From positions 1 to 64,000 of the forward strand of contig CALRVE020000006.1 in NCBI GenBank assembly GCA_943371535.1: a stretch of 64,000 nucleotides of DNA, written 5' to 3'. Shown piece by piece: positions 43,752 to 54,427 of the stretch. Below the pieces are notes generated by a model that had not been told where the DNA came from, did not search any database, and worked only from the letters and a program-made list of their open reading frames with translations. The stretch's first letter is position 1; every line of letters begins with the position of its first letter. The translations under genes were made by a program, and so were the position numbers. The DNA comes from UBA1930 sp943371535. GTDB taxonomy: Bacteria; Bacteroidota; Bacteroidia; Chitinophagales; Chitinophagaceae.

Positions 43752-45236
43752 TTATTTATCCCACCAAACTTTTGAATCACTATTATCGCCACCCATTGCT
43801 GCTTGTGCTGCTGCTAAATTTTTAGGATTGAGCGATTGTAAATACGTTGGATAAGGCACACGAAAAGGAAATTTATTTTCTGCCGGAATACCTGTACCTC
43901 TTGGTAAAATAGGATAACCTGTTCTTCTTTTTTCAAACCAAGCTTGATAGTCTACAAAAAAGTACGCATAATATTTTTGTAATAGAATACGCTCTAATTG
44001 TAACTCGGTTGAAGCAGTTTCATCGTACACAACACCCGGTTGATTTAAATAACCAGCAGGCATGGTAACAGCCCATTGCGTCATGGATGCTGTAATACCT
44101 GCTTCATAATGTTGTTTAGCTGTTTTACCAGTATTGAATCCTTTTAAAGCAAGTTCTGCTTTTATAAATTCCACTTCGGCAAAGGTCATCATTACGCCAA
44201 GGCTTGGCAATGTTCTCATAACATCATTATAGCTAGAGTTTGCACCTACCTGATATTCTGTTGTTGTAGGATATCCACTTTCAATGCCACGATACACATT
44301 TACACCACCAACAGAAATTGTACGAGCCCAAACCGTACGACGAGGATCGTTATCTGCATTCATTTTGTCAAGAAAGAACTTGGTAAAATAAGTTCCATCT
44401 CTCCACTCTAATTGTCTTGCATTGTAGTAGGGATTGAAATAAGGAAAAGTACCCGGAAAACGAAAAATGGCTTCATCGGCATTGGTAGTAAATACTGGAA
44501 ATTGAGTAGGATTAGCTAGTATGGCATTAATTTGTTGGTTAATATTTAATTCGTCTTCTTTTTTAGATAAACGCAACAATAAACGCAGCTTTAAAGAATT
44601 GGCAAATCTTTTCCATCTAATAATTCCAGCATTGCTACCACCACTTACTGTGTTGGCATTGTATAACATATCGCCACCAAAAGTTAATGCTTTGGTTGAA
44701 TTTAAAATGGCATTGGCGGTGTCTAAGTTTTTTAATAATTGAACATAAATATCTTTTTGCTTGTCGAATGCTGGTTGAAAGACACCTTCAGTTGCTTTAC
44801 TAGCTTGCGAAAAAGGAACATCGCCATACAAATCTGTTAGAATTGAATATGCCCATGATTTATAAATGAGTGCAATGGCTTTATAATTATCTTCTTTTAA
44901 GGTGTTAGAAATAGTGTAAATATCTTCTATGTCTATTAAGTAATTATAAAAAGCAGTCCATACACCTGCACCTGGGTTTACTACATACCTGTGTAAACCT
45001 AGTCCACCTGGGCTTGATCTTGGAGCATCTACTTGCATTAATTCATGTGTAAAATTTCTACTGGCTTGTATGCTGGTACTTACAATTCTATGTTGTAATT
45101 GCCCTAACATAACACCGGGTGTAATTTGTTTGGGTCTGTTCGGATCGGTATTTAAATCTTCAAATTTTTTGGTGCAAGCTGTTAAAAAAAGCATTGCTAA
45201 AAGCATACAATAAATGCTTGAATAGGTTGATTTCAT
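43752..45236 (-). CDS. SusD/RagB family nutrient-binding outer membrane lipoprotein
   Basis: SusD-like lipoproteins form the lid of SusC transporters and bind the nutrient at the cell surface. The 494-aa protein has a lipoprotein signal with LFLTAC (Cys21), the N-terminal KFEDLNTDPNRP segment typical of this SusD subgroup, TPR-like helices (YKAIALIYKSWAYSILTDLY, GDVPFSQA), and the C-terminal LQLERILLQKYYAYF helix. It lies 11 bp after the SusC gene. The partner enzyme downstream is a phosphodiesterase and not a glycosidase, so the cargo may be a phosphorylated or nucleotide-type compound. Confidence 0.92.
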   Translation of the reverse strand: MKSTYSSIYCMLLAMLFLTACTKKFEDLNTDPNRPKQITPGVMLGQLQHRIVSTSIQASRNFTHELMQVDAPRSSPGGLGLHRYVVNPGAGVWTAFYNYLIDIEDIYTISNTLKEDNYKAIALIYKSWAYSILTDLYGDVPFSQASKATEGVFQPAFDKQKDIYVQLLKNLDTANAILNSTKALTFGGDMLYNANTVSGGSNAGIIRWKRFANSLKLRLLLRLSKKEDELNINQQINAILANPTQFPVFTTNADEAIFRFPGTFPYFNPYYNARQLEWRDGTYFTKFFLDKMNADNDPRRTVWARTISVGGVNVYRGIESGYPTTTEYQVGANSSYNDVMRTLPSLGVMMTFAEVEFIKAELALKGFNTGKTAKQHYEAGITASMTQWAVTMPAGYLNQPGVVYDETASTELQLERILLQKYYAYFFVDYQAWFEKRRTGYPILPRGTGIPAENKFPFRVPYPTYLQSLNPKNLAAAQAAMGGDNSDSKVWWDK

Positions 45237-45247
45237 ATTGATAGGGT

Positions 45248-48200
45248 TTAAAATTTAAAGGTTAGGTTAATGCCAATATTTCTGGTAGAAGGAAACTGCG
45301 TTAACTCAACGCCTGGTGTAAGTGTGCCATTGTTCAAGTTTCCTCCTTCTGGATCAAAGCCAGGAAATTTGGTGAAGTTGAATAGCTCTCTTCCGTAAAG
45401 TGCAATACTGGTTTGCTTTACAAAACTTTTGCCCAATGTTCGTTTGGGTAAATTGTATTCAAAACGTAGTTCACGTATTTTCAAAAAAGAAGCATCAAAA
45501 ATATTGGTTTCAGCATTGCTTATTTGATAGTAGTTATCGTAGTAAGAACTAGCTGCTACATTTCTTGTATTGGTTTCATATTTCTGAGAAGCCGTATTAA
45601 ACACCACACCTTCTCCAACTATACCACCATCACGACCATGAAGTGTTACTTTGGTTTTACCCAATGTGTTGTTTTTATGGTTAGTTTGAGAGTACATGCT
45701 ACCTCCCATTTGCCCATCTAATAAAATACTAATACGAATATTTTTAATGGTGAACTCATTGGTTAAACCTGCTTTCCAATCGGCAAATGCATTGCCCCAT
45801 TTTTTCTGAACTGGATCTAATTGAGCTGGTAAACCATTGGTACCATACACAATTTGCCCATCAGGAGAACGTTGAAATCCACGACCATACATATCACCCA
45901 TTCTTCCTCCAACACGAGCTTCTATAGATACATTACTACCATGAGCATAAATAACTTGATTGGTAATTCCTTCTGCCAATTCTTTTACATAACTTCTGTT
46001 TTGACTCCATACCAAGGTTGTGGTCCAACTAAAATTTTTCTTTACAATAGGTTTCCCCGTTACAGTAACTTCCACACCACGGCTATTGATTAAACCTGCA
46101 TTTACCAATGCACTACCATAACCACTTACAGGATCTAAAGGAATGGCCAATATTTGGTTTCTACTATTGTTGTTATACACTGCAACATCAAAAGCCAAAC
46201 GATTACGGAAAAATCGTACATCAATTCCAGCTTCATAACTAGAAGTAATTTCTGGTTTTAAATCAGGATTAAATAATACAGAAGGATTGGTAAAATTATT
46301 ACCATAAATTCTGTCATAATATTTATCGGTTTGATAAGGTCTTGTATCGTTACCCACTTGAGCCCATGAAACACGTACTTTGGCAAAACTGATTTTAGCA
46401 GGCAACACAAATAAATCTGATAAGATAAAACTTGTACTTACCGATGGATAGAAAAATGAATTGTTTTGAAATGGTAATGTACTCGACCAATCATTTCTAC
46501 CAGTTACATCAATAAAAATTTGGTCTTTATACGAAAGTTGGCTGGTACCATAAACGCTATTAATGGCTTTCTTGGTTTTTAAAGGATCTGCAACGGCTTG
46601 ATCTAAACTATTGGATATTTGATAAATACCCGGTTGTGCCAACTGATCGGCATACATGCCAGCAAAATCATAGGTTTGACGCATTAAGTTACCGCCTAAA
46701 GAAACATTGTATTTCCAGTTGGCATTAATTCTATTGTTGTAACTCAACAAAGCATCTGTATTCGATTCGTAACTAAAAACACTCTGTTCACGAAACATGC
46801 CTCTAGGGTATTTGGTCATGCTAAATGGACGTTGTTGAGAACGATATTCAAAAGACATATCTACTCCCGAACGTACCAATAATTCTAAGTGTTTATTAAA
46901 AGTATAGGTAGCCGATACATTGCCAATAACTCCATGTCTGTTCATTTTATTCAACATTTCATAAAAAGCTAAATACGGATTATCTGGACCAGGATTAAAT
47001 CTGTTCCGTTGTTGTACATTTTCTAATCCGGGTTCCCAATATGGTTTAAACCACTCAGGACGAATATTGGGTGCTGTACCAATAATTAAAAAGTACATGG
47101 TTGATTGGTTGTTATAACCTGCAGCAGGCAGATTATCACTTTTCTTGTTGGTATAATTTACCCTTCCGGTGATTTTTAATTTATCGGTTACTTTTTGATT
47201 AACCGATAATGCTGCATTGTATCTTTCAAAACCAGTGTTTGGAAGAATCCATTCATTTTTTAAATGTGTAATAGATAAACGGGCACTACTGTTTTCTGAA
47301 CCTCCTTCAATAGAAATACTATTCGATAAGGTTGTACCCAACTTAAAAAATCCTGAGATATAATCGTTGTGTGCTATCCATGGCGTACGCTCAGTTGCTC
47401 TACCAGATGGCGAATTTGGATTGTATTGAAAATAGAGTTGACCATTAAATTTTGGTCCCCATGCACGGCCTGCTGCAACACCTGTTGATGTATTTAACCC
47501 ATCTTGACTATCTAAATAAGAATAATAAGCATCTGTTCTTCCTTCGCCATATTCAAACTGATAATCGGGCCATCTGTTTACTTGATCTACACTAAAAGTT
47601 GTGTTGTAGGTAATACCCAAGCCTTTATCTTTTCGCTGACCACTTTTGGTGGTAATAATAATTACCCCACCCGATGCTCTACTACCATATAAAGCCGTAG
47701 CTCCAGAACCTTTTAAAACCGATATTTTTTCAATATCATCTGGGTTAATATCATTTACTGCTGAACCATAATCAACAGGATTGTCTTGTGAAAGATGAGA
47801 TGAAAAACCAGTTCCTGTAATTCTATTGCTTACAGGCACCCCATCAATAATAATTAATGCTTGATTGTTATCGAGGTTTAAAGAAGATTCGCCACGTAAT
47901 GTAATTCTTGATGAACCCATTGGGCCAGCACCTGTGCCTTGAATATTTAAACCTGCTACTTTGCCAGTTAAGCTATTTGCCCAATTGTTAGTACGTGCAT
48001 CTTTCACCGCATTTTCTTTTACTGTTTGTGCAGCAAAGCCCAGCGATTTTTCTTCTCTTTTAATACCCAAAGCTGTTACAATTACTTCGTCTAATACTTT
48101 ATCTTCTGGTTGTAATTGAAGTTGTACATAAGTACTACCATCAAACATCCATTCTAAGGTTTTATAGCCCGAATAACTAATTTTTAAGATGTCAGTTTTT

Positions 48201-48415
48201 TTAGTGAGTGTTTTATTTGAAGTAATACTAAAAACACCTTCATTATTGGTTTGGGTTTTTATGGTAGATCCTTTTAATTCAATAGTTGCACCTACTAAAG
48301 GACTGCCCATACTATCTTTTACTACACCTTTTATGGTTTGTGCATGTAGTGTTGCTGTAACAAAACAAGTTAGCAGCAGTAGCATGAATAAATTGATGAA
48401 ACGTTTCATTTGCAT
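45248..48415 (-). CDS. SusC/RagA family TonB-linked outer membrane transporter
   Basis: This 1055-aa protein has a signal peptide (ending LHAQ), a carboxypeptidase-regulatory-like domain (TIKGVVKDSMGSPLVGATIE), the TonB-dependent plug with VLDEVIVTALGIKREEKSLG, the ISVLKGSGATALYGSRAS motif, and a 22-strand barrel ending LTFKF. It pairs with the SusD gene immediately downstream. No anti-sigma or sigma gene is visible beside it. The operon order SusC, SusD, phosphodiesterase is clear from 11- and 14-bp gaps. ATG at 48415 is used; the ATG two codons later is equally possible. Confidence 0.94.
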   Translation of the reverse strand: MQMKRFINLFMLLLLTCFVTATLHAQTIKGVVKDSMGSPLVGATIELKGSTIKTQTNNEGVFSITSNKTLTKKTDILKISYSGYKTLEWMFDGSTYVQLQLQPEDKVLDEVIVTALGIKREEKSLGFAAQTVKENAVKDARTNNWANSLTGKVAGLNIQGTGAGPMGSSRITLRGESSLNLDNNQALIIIDGVPVSNRITGTGFSSHLSQDNPVDYGSAVNDINPDDIEKISVLKGSGATALYGSRASGGVIIITTKSGQRKDKGLGITYNTTFSVDQVNRWPDYQFEYGEGRTDAYYSYLDSQDGLNTSTGVAAGRAWGPKFNGQLYFQYNPNSPSGRATERTPWIAHNDYISGFFKLGTTLSNSISIEGGSENSSARLSITHLKNEWILPNTGFERYNAALSVNQKVTDKLKITGRVNYTNKKSDNLPAAGYNNQSTMYFLIIGTAPNIRPEWFKPYWEPGLENVQQRNRFNPGPDNPYLAFYEMLNKMNRHGVIGNVSATYTFNKHLELLVRSGVDMSFEYRSQQRPFSMTKYPRGMFREQSVFSYESNTDALLSYNNRINANWKYNVSLGGNLMRQTYDFAGMYADQLAQPGIYQISNSLDQAVADPLKTKKAINSVYGTSQLSYKDQIFIDVTGRNDWSSTLPFQNNSFFYPSVSTSFILSDLFVLPAKISFAKVRVSWAQVGNDTRPYQTDKYYDRIYGNNFTNPSVLFNPDLKPEITSSYEAGIDVRFFRNRLAFDVAVYNNNSRNQILAIPLDPVSGYGSALVNAGLINSRGVEVTVTGKPIVKKNFSWTTTLVWSQNRSYVKELAEGITNQVIYAHGSNVSIEARVGGRMGDMYGRGFQRSPDGQIVYGTNGLPAQLDPVQKKWGNAFADWKAGLTNEFTIKNIRISILLDGQMGGSMYSQTNHKNNTLGKTKVTLHGRDGGIVGEGVVFNTASQKYETNTRNVAASSYYDNYYQISNAETNIFDASFLKIRELRFEYNLPKRTLGKSFVKQTSIALYGRELFNFTKFPGFDPEGGNLNNGTLTPGVELTQFPSTRNIGINLTFKF

Positions 48416-48778
48416 TTAGTTTTGAAATGCGAAAATGAAGGTTGTAATTACTGAAATGCATTTGTAGCAAAGAGTTAATAGCGATATAACGCTGGGGTAA
48501 AGATTAAGTATTGATTTAATAATATGGGGGTAAAGAAGAATTCATTTTTTAGAATTACTGGCAGATAAAAAATGTTACTTTTTTTGATGTTTCATTTTAA
48601 AATGTAACACGATTTTTTGTAACAAGTTTTTTAAGCCAAGGTTTGTGTATTCAGGAACCCGTTATTGAATTTTTTGCTGTTTAGTGAGGACACAAACAAT
48701 GTTGGAGAAGTTTTTATATATACTTCATCCATTGGCTTTACTAAAGGTTTTAGAAGAAAGGGTGATGGCAAAAGGGAG
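48416..48778. other. Intergenic region at the left edge of the putative island
   Basis: It contains the likely promoter of the SusC operon near the left end and the 3' flank of the helicase gene at the right. I looked for a copy of the tRNA-Phe 3' end here and saw none. No gene is supported. Confidence 0.4.
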
Positions 48779-51700
48779 TTATTTATTTAGCATTTTTTCA
48801 AAATACAATTCAGGAAGTATAATTTTTACTTCTTGTTCTTTATCTTCTCCTTTCCAGTATACAATAAAATTTACTTTTGCTTCACTTAATACAAAACCTG
48901 TTTTTTTAATTTCCATTAATCTTTCAATAAACTTTCGTGAAAACTTTAAAACAAGTTCTCCTTTTGCATTCTTACATCCTTCGTCAGTAATTGTTAATAT
49001 GTCTCCACTTATCAAATTATTGATTCTTGTTTGAATAAACTCAAAATAGCCTAAGTAAATCTCTTTATGTGAAAGGTGAAGCACTAAACCATTAGGCGGT
49101 TCATAAGTATTTGTATTTTCTATTCTTTCTAAATTTTCTGTTTTGAACTTATCGAGATAATTACCATTTAAATGAATAGTCAAATTTCGTTTGGCTCTCG
49201 TCATTGCAACATAGAGTTGCCTTTTCTTTGCATCTTCTTGTACATCGAAGTTTTCAAGCAATAGAAATACATTATCAAATTCTTTTCCTTTTGCTTTGTG
49301 AATTGTTGAAACAAAAATAGTTTCTGCATTATCTGTTATAAAATCTTCCAATTTTGATTCTCTGATAAAGACTTCAAAATCAGATTTGTATTTTTTCTTG
49401 GTATTCGTTTGCTCAAAATTTTTTATTAAGTTGTAACAAATTTCAAACTTTGAACTTTGTTGGTATTTCTCAATGAACTTTCGTTTTGCACGATTCCATA
49501 CATCATCACTTATGGTAAAAACTTCTTCGTTCAAGTTTAGTTCATGTAAGAAAAAACGAACTTCTGCAAGGTTGTATAAACTAAAACTATCGTTCGATTG
49601 AATAAGCTTTGCTTGTAATCCTCTTTTAGTCAGTAAACCTGCAACTTGAAATGCTTCTTTATTATCGTGTGTAAGAATGCATGTTGTACCAGCAAGGCCA
49701 GTTGATACAATATCTTCAATTAATGCTGTAATCAGGTTGTTATGTTTGTACTGAACGATTTTAATTTTTCCGATATCGGTTTGTTTCGCTTCAATTGGAA
49801 TTTCCTTTATTCTTTTGGTTATAGTTCTGGCAAACTGATTGGTAAATGATACTAGATTACTTTTACTTCTATAATTGGTAATTAGTTCGTATTTAGTTGC
49901 ATTTTTTTCTGTAAGAAAACTCAACATGTATTTTGAATCTGCTCCTCTCCATTCATAAATATTCTGATCATCATCACCCACAGCAATCACCCTCATTTCT
50001 TCATTTTTTTCCATCAGTACTTTGATCAATTCAAATTCATCTTGATCCATATCCTGTGCTTCGTCAATTACCAAAACTGTTTTAGTAATTCGATTAATCT
50101 CTACCTCACCATTCCTAATTTTCTCTACAGTAGCTTTAATTATTTGATCAGATTTTTCAAGTGAGCCCACTTTACCTAATAGTTCAAAGCAATAAGAATG
50201 AAATGTTTTAATATCTACAAAGTGTGCTGCATTTCCAATTAAATCAATCAAACGCTTCTTAAATTCTGTCGCCGCTGCTCTCGAAAATGTAACCATTAAC
50301 AGCTGCTCATGCTTTACATCTTCCATTAAAAGCAAGGATGCCAATTTGTGCACCAAAACTTTTGTTTTTCCACTTCCAGGTCCTGCAGCAACTACTATGT
50401 AAGGCGAAGTTTTATCATCAATAATTCTTCTTTGACTATCAGAAAGTGAATCAAAAAGTTGTTTGTATTTTGATGGTGTTATATTTCTTCTTATCTCATA
50501 TTCTCTACTGCCTTTAAAATACTTACTCAGAAAGGAGGGGAAGTTTAATTGAAAATAATCATCCACAAATTTTAGGGCTCCGGTATAATCATCAATCATC
50601 TTCTTGGCATATTCGCCTACTATATGAATTTGCTGTACTTTATGATCATAAAACTCATTCAGTTTTTGATAATCTTGTTCTTTGTACTGTACTCTATTAT
50701 TCTTTTCAAGTCTGTCGATGGTAAGCTTATTGTACATGACTAAAAAGCCTCCTTCAATTTTGATAGCTTCTATTCTGGAGAGATAAAATAATGTGTCTTC
50801 AAAGTCTTCAATTTTAGTTTTAAAAGTAAACAAGCCCTGTGCATTCTTTTCAAATTCTTCTTTTAATTCAAGTACTGAAAACTCAATTAATACTTCTTCT
50901 TTTTCTGCTTCTAATTGGTCGCCAATTTTATTGATTTTATCAAACAAATAACTCACAATAAACTTCGCTAAAACATGTCTTTTTTCTAATCTTTCTTGTA
51001 GCTTTTCTTTAGGTAAGCAAGTGATTGCTGCTATATGATTTTTTGAGTAATCTTTATTGTATCGTTTGATTAAATTGGTTATTGCCCAATAGTTAATTAT
51101 GATTTTTATTTTATTAGGATTTACATCCTTACACCCAGCAGATTCTGCTTCTTCGTTGAGTTCTTTTATATGAAATGTTTTTTCTTCTTCATCGAAAATG
51201 GAATAGAGAAAATTTTCAATAAGTCGATAACTTTCTGTAATGGCTAAAGAATGTTTTTTATGTTCCCCTCTTTTTATAAAAGCAGTTAAGTCTTTTGTAT
51301 CTGCTAAAATTTTTTCATCTTTTAGTAGATTAAGCACTGCAATTACATTGTGTATTTCAATGCCTAATCTGTCTGAGATATAATCAACCCTTGATTCTGC
51401 TTCGTCAGAATTTGGTATAGCTTTGCTTTTACTGGAGAATAGACTTTTGATAATTCTTATAGCACCAATTTTTTGTTCCTCAGAAAATTTATGAGATTTT
51501 GTTATTTTATCAATTGCCTCTTGTGCTGTTTTTGATAAAATACTGGTTGCAAACACTCTGGGTACATTTTGTTTTCGTTTTACATAGCCTGCTTCTTCTA
51601 ATGCTGAAATGGCAGTTGTAACTCTTGTTTCAATTTCTTTTTGACTATCATCCCATCCTGCTGCTCTTGCAATTTCTAATGCAGATTTTTGAAGACTAGA

Positions 51701-53593
51701 TTTAAACTTGGTAATGAATTTTATTGCATTCCAGATTTGCTTAATCTCATGTATGTTGATTTTGGTTTGATTCAATAAAATGAAATGTTTGCTGAGATCT
51801 TCTTCATTGAATAAAACATAGCAGTCTGCATGTATATTTTCATCTCTTCCTGCTCTTCCTGCTTCTTGAACATAATTTTCGAGTGAATCCGAAATTTCAT
51901 AATGAATAACCATGCCAACATCTTTCTTATCTACACCCATGCCAAAAGCAGATGTAGCAACCATTATTTGTACATCGCCTGCAATAAACGCATCTTGGTT
52001 TTCCGTTTTTTCCTGACTTTCCATTTTGCCATGAAAAGCTCTTGCATTAAAACCATCTTCTATTAATCGTTCTGCAAGGTCTTTAGCTCTCTTAGTTCTT
52101 GAAACATAAATAATTGATGGACAATCTTTCTCTGTTAGTAAGTCTCGAACTGCATTGTATTTTTCTTCATCGTCACATTTTTCAAATACCTTGTATTGAA
52201 GGTTTGTTCTTGTGGTTTTAGAGGGAAATATTTCTAATTTGATGCCCAACTTTTCTTTGAAATATGCACAAATGTCTTCTATCACTTTTTGCTTTGCAGT
52301 GGCAGTAAAGCAAGAGACCGGAATTTTTTCTTCAAGATTTTTCATTTCTTGAAGTGATTTGATAAAGTCGCCAATGTATAAATAATCAACCCTGAAATCT
52401 TGCCCCCATGAAGAAAAACAGTGTGCTTCATCAATTACAAAGCGAATGATTTTTCTGCCAAATAATATCTTTTCAATAGTTTTTGAACGAAGTGATTCAG
52501 GTGAAATATATAGAATTGATGCTCTACCATCTTGTACTCTTGCGATAGATTTTGCTCTTTCAATGGGATCAAGTAATCCGTTGATTGTAACTGCTTCTGT
52601 AATTTGATTTTTTTCTAGATTATCAACCTGATCTTTCATCAGCGATTGCAGTGGAGAAATTACAACGGTTAACCCTTTTACATTTTCACCAGCCATTAAT
52701 GCAGGCACTTGAAATGTTATTGACTTACCACCACCTGTAGGAAATACTGCTAATAATGATTTATTGTCAACCGCCGCTTTAACTGCATTTTCTTGTAGAG
52801 GTTCACCGCCATATGTTCTGTAATTATCAAAGCCAAAATATCTTTTAAGACCTCTGTGTATGCCTAATGCTTGATTACAATAATTACAACCAATTAGGCA
52901 TGGTTTGTTTCTGAGCAGAAACATGATATGTTCCACCTTTGGAAAGTTTTTTAACACCCATGGTGGTGTAATCGAATAGCGATTGTTGCAATTGATAAGT
53001 GCTAAACAATAAGCTAATTCAATTGGATAATCTGCAATTAAGTTTTTCAAATCCACTTTATCGCAAATGGAGAGTTGAAATTTATTTCTGATTACATTTT
53101 CTAAACTTATTGCACTGCACTTGTAGTTAATGAATGTAAAAAATCCCTGAAACTGTGGTTGATGATGTAAGAGGAAATAAAAAATTTGTTTTAATGATTC
53201 CTCAGCTTGATTGAAAGTAGACACTTCATCAAAGAATAAGTCTTTAGCTTTAATTGAATCGTTTAAAGGATTATTTATTTCTTCTGTTTGAAGCTTATCA
53301 TCTTTTAGTAATGCATGATAAGGTTTTGTAGGAAATAACAAAGGAGAAAGAAATAAAGTATCAATAATTTTCGATGCATTTATGTTAGCATTGGCTAGTG
53401 CATTTTGAATGTACTGTACATCGTGCTGAATAATGTTATGTCCACAGATGAATTCAGTTCCATGTAAAAATTTTACAAATTCGGCAATTGAATTTGAATG
53501 AAAAGAACTGCCATTAGTCTTAACGCATCCGACGTCAAGAATTTGATGGGTTCTAGGGTCAATTTCGGTATCGACAAATGCAATTGCGTTCAT
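48779..53593 (-). CDS. Exonuclease-RecQ-UvrD fusion helicase
   Basis: This 1604-aa protein joins three DNA-processing modules. Residues 1-170 form a DEDDh exonuclease-like domain (AFVDTEIDP, GHNIIQHD). Residues about 260-620 are a RecQ-type SF2 helicase with PTGGGKS (near 284), DEAHCFSSWGQDF (near 387), CFTATAK and YVQEAGRAGRDE. A winged-helix and linker region follows. Residues about 1050-1530 are a UvrD-type SF1 helicase with AAGPGSGKT (near 1069), VIDEAQDMDQDE (near 1176), AVGDDDQNIYEWRGA and YVAMTRAKR (near 1461). All Walker motifs are intact. A housekeeping repair role or phage defence are both possible. The gene follows a Myb-like partner by 93 bp. Confidence 0.9.
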   Translation of the reverse strand: MNAIAFVDTEIDPRTHQILDVGCVKTNGSSFHSNSIAEFVKFLHGTEFICGHNIIQHDVQYIQNALANANINASKIIDTLFLSPLLFPTKPYHALLKDDKLQTEEINNPLNDSIKAKDLFFDEVSTFNQAEESLKQIFYFLLHHQPQFQGFFTFINYKCSAISLENVIRNKFQLSICDKVDLKNLIADYPIELAYCLALINCNNRYSITPPWVLKNFPKVEHIMFLLRNKPCLIGCNYCNQALGIHRGLKRYFGFDNYRTYGGEPLQENAVKAAVDNKSLLAVFPTGGGKSITFQVPALMAGENVKGLTVVISPLQSLMKDQVDNLEKNQITEAVTINGLLDPIERAKSIARVQDGRASILYISPESLRSKTIEKILFGRKIIRFVIDEAHCFSSWGQDFRVDYLYIGDFIKSLQEMKNLEEKIPVSCFTATAKQKVIEDICAYFKEKLGIKLEIFPSKTTRTNLQYKVFEKCDDEEKYNAVRDLLTEKDCPSIIYVSRTKRAKDLAERLIEDGFNARAFHGKMESQEKTENQDAFIAGDVQIMVATSAFGMGVDKKDVGMVIHYEISDSLENYVQEAGRAGRDENIHADCYVLFNEEDLSKHFILLNQTKINIHEIKQIWNAIKFITKFKSSLQKSALEIARAAGWDDSQKEIETRVTTAISALEEAGYVKRKQNVPRVFATSILSKTAQEAIDKITKSHKFSEEQKIGAIRIIKSLFSSKSKAIPNSDEAESRVDYISDRLGIEIHNVIAVLNLLKDEKILADTKDLTAFIKRGEHKKHSLAITESYRLIENFLYSIFDEEEKTFHIKELNEEAESAGCKDVNPNKIKIIINYWAITNLIKRYNKDYSKNHIAAITCLPKEKLQERLEKRHVLAKFIVSYLFDKINKIGDQLEAEKEEVLIEFSVLELKEEFEKNAQGLFTFKTKIEDFEDTLFYLSRIEAIKIEGGFLVMYNKLTIDRLEKNNRVQYKEQDYQKLNEFYDHKVQQIHIVGEYAKKMIDDYTGALKFVDDYFQLNFPSFLSKYFKGSREYEIRRNITPSKYKQLFDSLSDSQRRIIDDKTSPYIVVAAGPGSGKTKVLVHKLASLLLMEDVKHEQLLMVTFSRAAATEFKKRLIDLIGNAAHFVDIKTFHSYCFELLGKVGSLEKSDQIIKATVEKIRNGEVEINRITKTVLVIDEAQDMDQDEFELIKVLMEKNEEMRVIAVGDDDQNIYEWRGADSKYMLSFLTEKNATKYELITNYRSKSNLVSFTNQFARTITKRIKEIPIEAKQTDIGKIKIVQYKHNNLITALIEDIVSTGLAGTTCILTHDNKEAFQVAGLLTKRGLQAKLIQSNDSFSLYNLAEVRFFLHELNLNEEVFTISDDVWNRAKRKFIEKYQQSSKFEICYNLIKNFEQTNTKKKYKSDFEVFIRESKLEDFITDNAETIFVSTIHKAKGKEFDNVFLLLENFDVQEDAKKRQLYVAMTRAKRNLTIHLNGNYLDKFKTENLERIENTNTYEPPNGLVLHLSHKEIYLGYFEFIQTRINNLISGDILTITDEGCKNAKGELVLKFSRKFIERLMEIKKTGFVLSEAKVNFIVYWKGEDKEQEVKIILPELYFEKMLNK

Positions 53594-53686
53594 TAATTAT
53601 TTACTAGATATAGGCATAAATATATTCATACTTTACAATTAAAAAAAAGATAAAAATATTAGTTCAATTAAAAGTGAATAGGTCGA

Positions 53687-54427
53687 TTATATAAGGTCTG
53701 TTTTATAGAGGGTTGTCCAAATTGTTTTCTTTACAGCCGACTCAATTGATCCTTTTCCTCTTTGGAAACACAATGAAAGTAAATTGAGATCATTAGTATA
53801 TTTAATGGCTTTGGTCAGTAACTCTGTTTCTTTATCAGACCAATGTTCATAAGCTCTAGGATGTACTTTTCTGGCTTCTATAATGTACTCAGACAGGTTA
53901 TCATTTTTTAAAATACCCAATTCGTTTATCTTTTCTTTTAGTTGGTTTATGCCATTTTCAGTAAGTTTATTGAATCTTTCTTTTTCAAAGAAATCAATTT
54001 GCTTGTATTGTTCTTCCCTAAATTTATGCTTTGGCGAAATCTGTTTTTCTAAAAGATACTGAGCAAAGAAGTCTAATAATTGTCCAATAGTATAAGCACC
54101 TTTGAATTTGCCGTAAAGCTTATTTGAAAGGATAGCATTGTTTTTGTATTGCCTTGTACTCAAAAAGAAATTCGTTAAATTATTAGCTGTTGGGCTTTTG
54201 TCTTGTTCTTTAAATAATTGTATAGCTTCTTGAATATCATTTTCGCTTATTTCAATATCAGTTGATTTTGTTTCTTGCTCTTTTCGCAAATTATCAATAG
54301 CCAATTGCAATGCTCTAATTACATTTCGATCATTCACTACGCTATCGTTAGGCAGTATTTCTCCTGTAATAGGTGAGCAACCAGATGCTAAAGCATCTAA
54401 TATTTCTACAGCTTTATCAATATGCAT
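53687..54427 (-). CDS. Helicase-associated protein with C-terminal Myb/SANT-like domain
   Basis: This 246-aa protein begins with VEILDALASGCSPITGEILP, a segment I recall from proteins linked to RecQ or HRDC contexts. A helical middle follows. The last 55 residues read AYEHWSDKETELLTKAIKYT and then CFQRGKGSIESAVKK, the layout of a Myb/SANT-like helix-turn-helix. DNA binding is therefore likely. It is the first gene of the leftward operon with the giant helicase fusion and may recruit it to DNA. The name of the N-terminal family is not known to me. Confidence 0.65.
   Translation of the reverse strand: MHIDKAVEILDALASGCSPITGEILPNDSVVNDRNVIRALQLAIDNLRKEQETKSTDIEISENDIQEAIQLFKEQDKSPTANNLTNFFLSTRQYKNNAILSNKLYGKFKGAYTIGQLLDFFAQYLLEKQISPKHKFREEQYKQIDFFEKERFNKLTENGINQLKEKINELGILKNDNLSEYIIEARKVHPRAYEHWSDKETELLTKAIKYTNDLNLLSLCFQRGKGSIESAVKKTIWTTLYKTDLI

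Noticed and set aside
48416..48778. Second copy of the tRNA-Phe 3' end as an attachment site
   Set aside because: No matching stretch was found at the left edge of the island by eye.
48684..49034. A 116-aa plus-strand frame at the left edge of the island
   Set aside because: Most of it is antisense to the 3' end of the helicase fusion, which is clearly the real gene.
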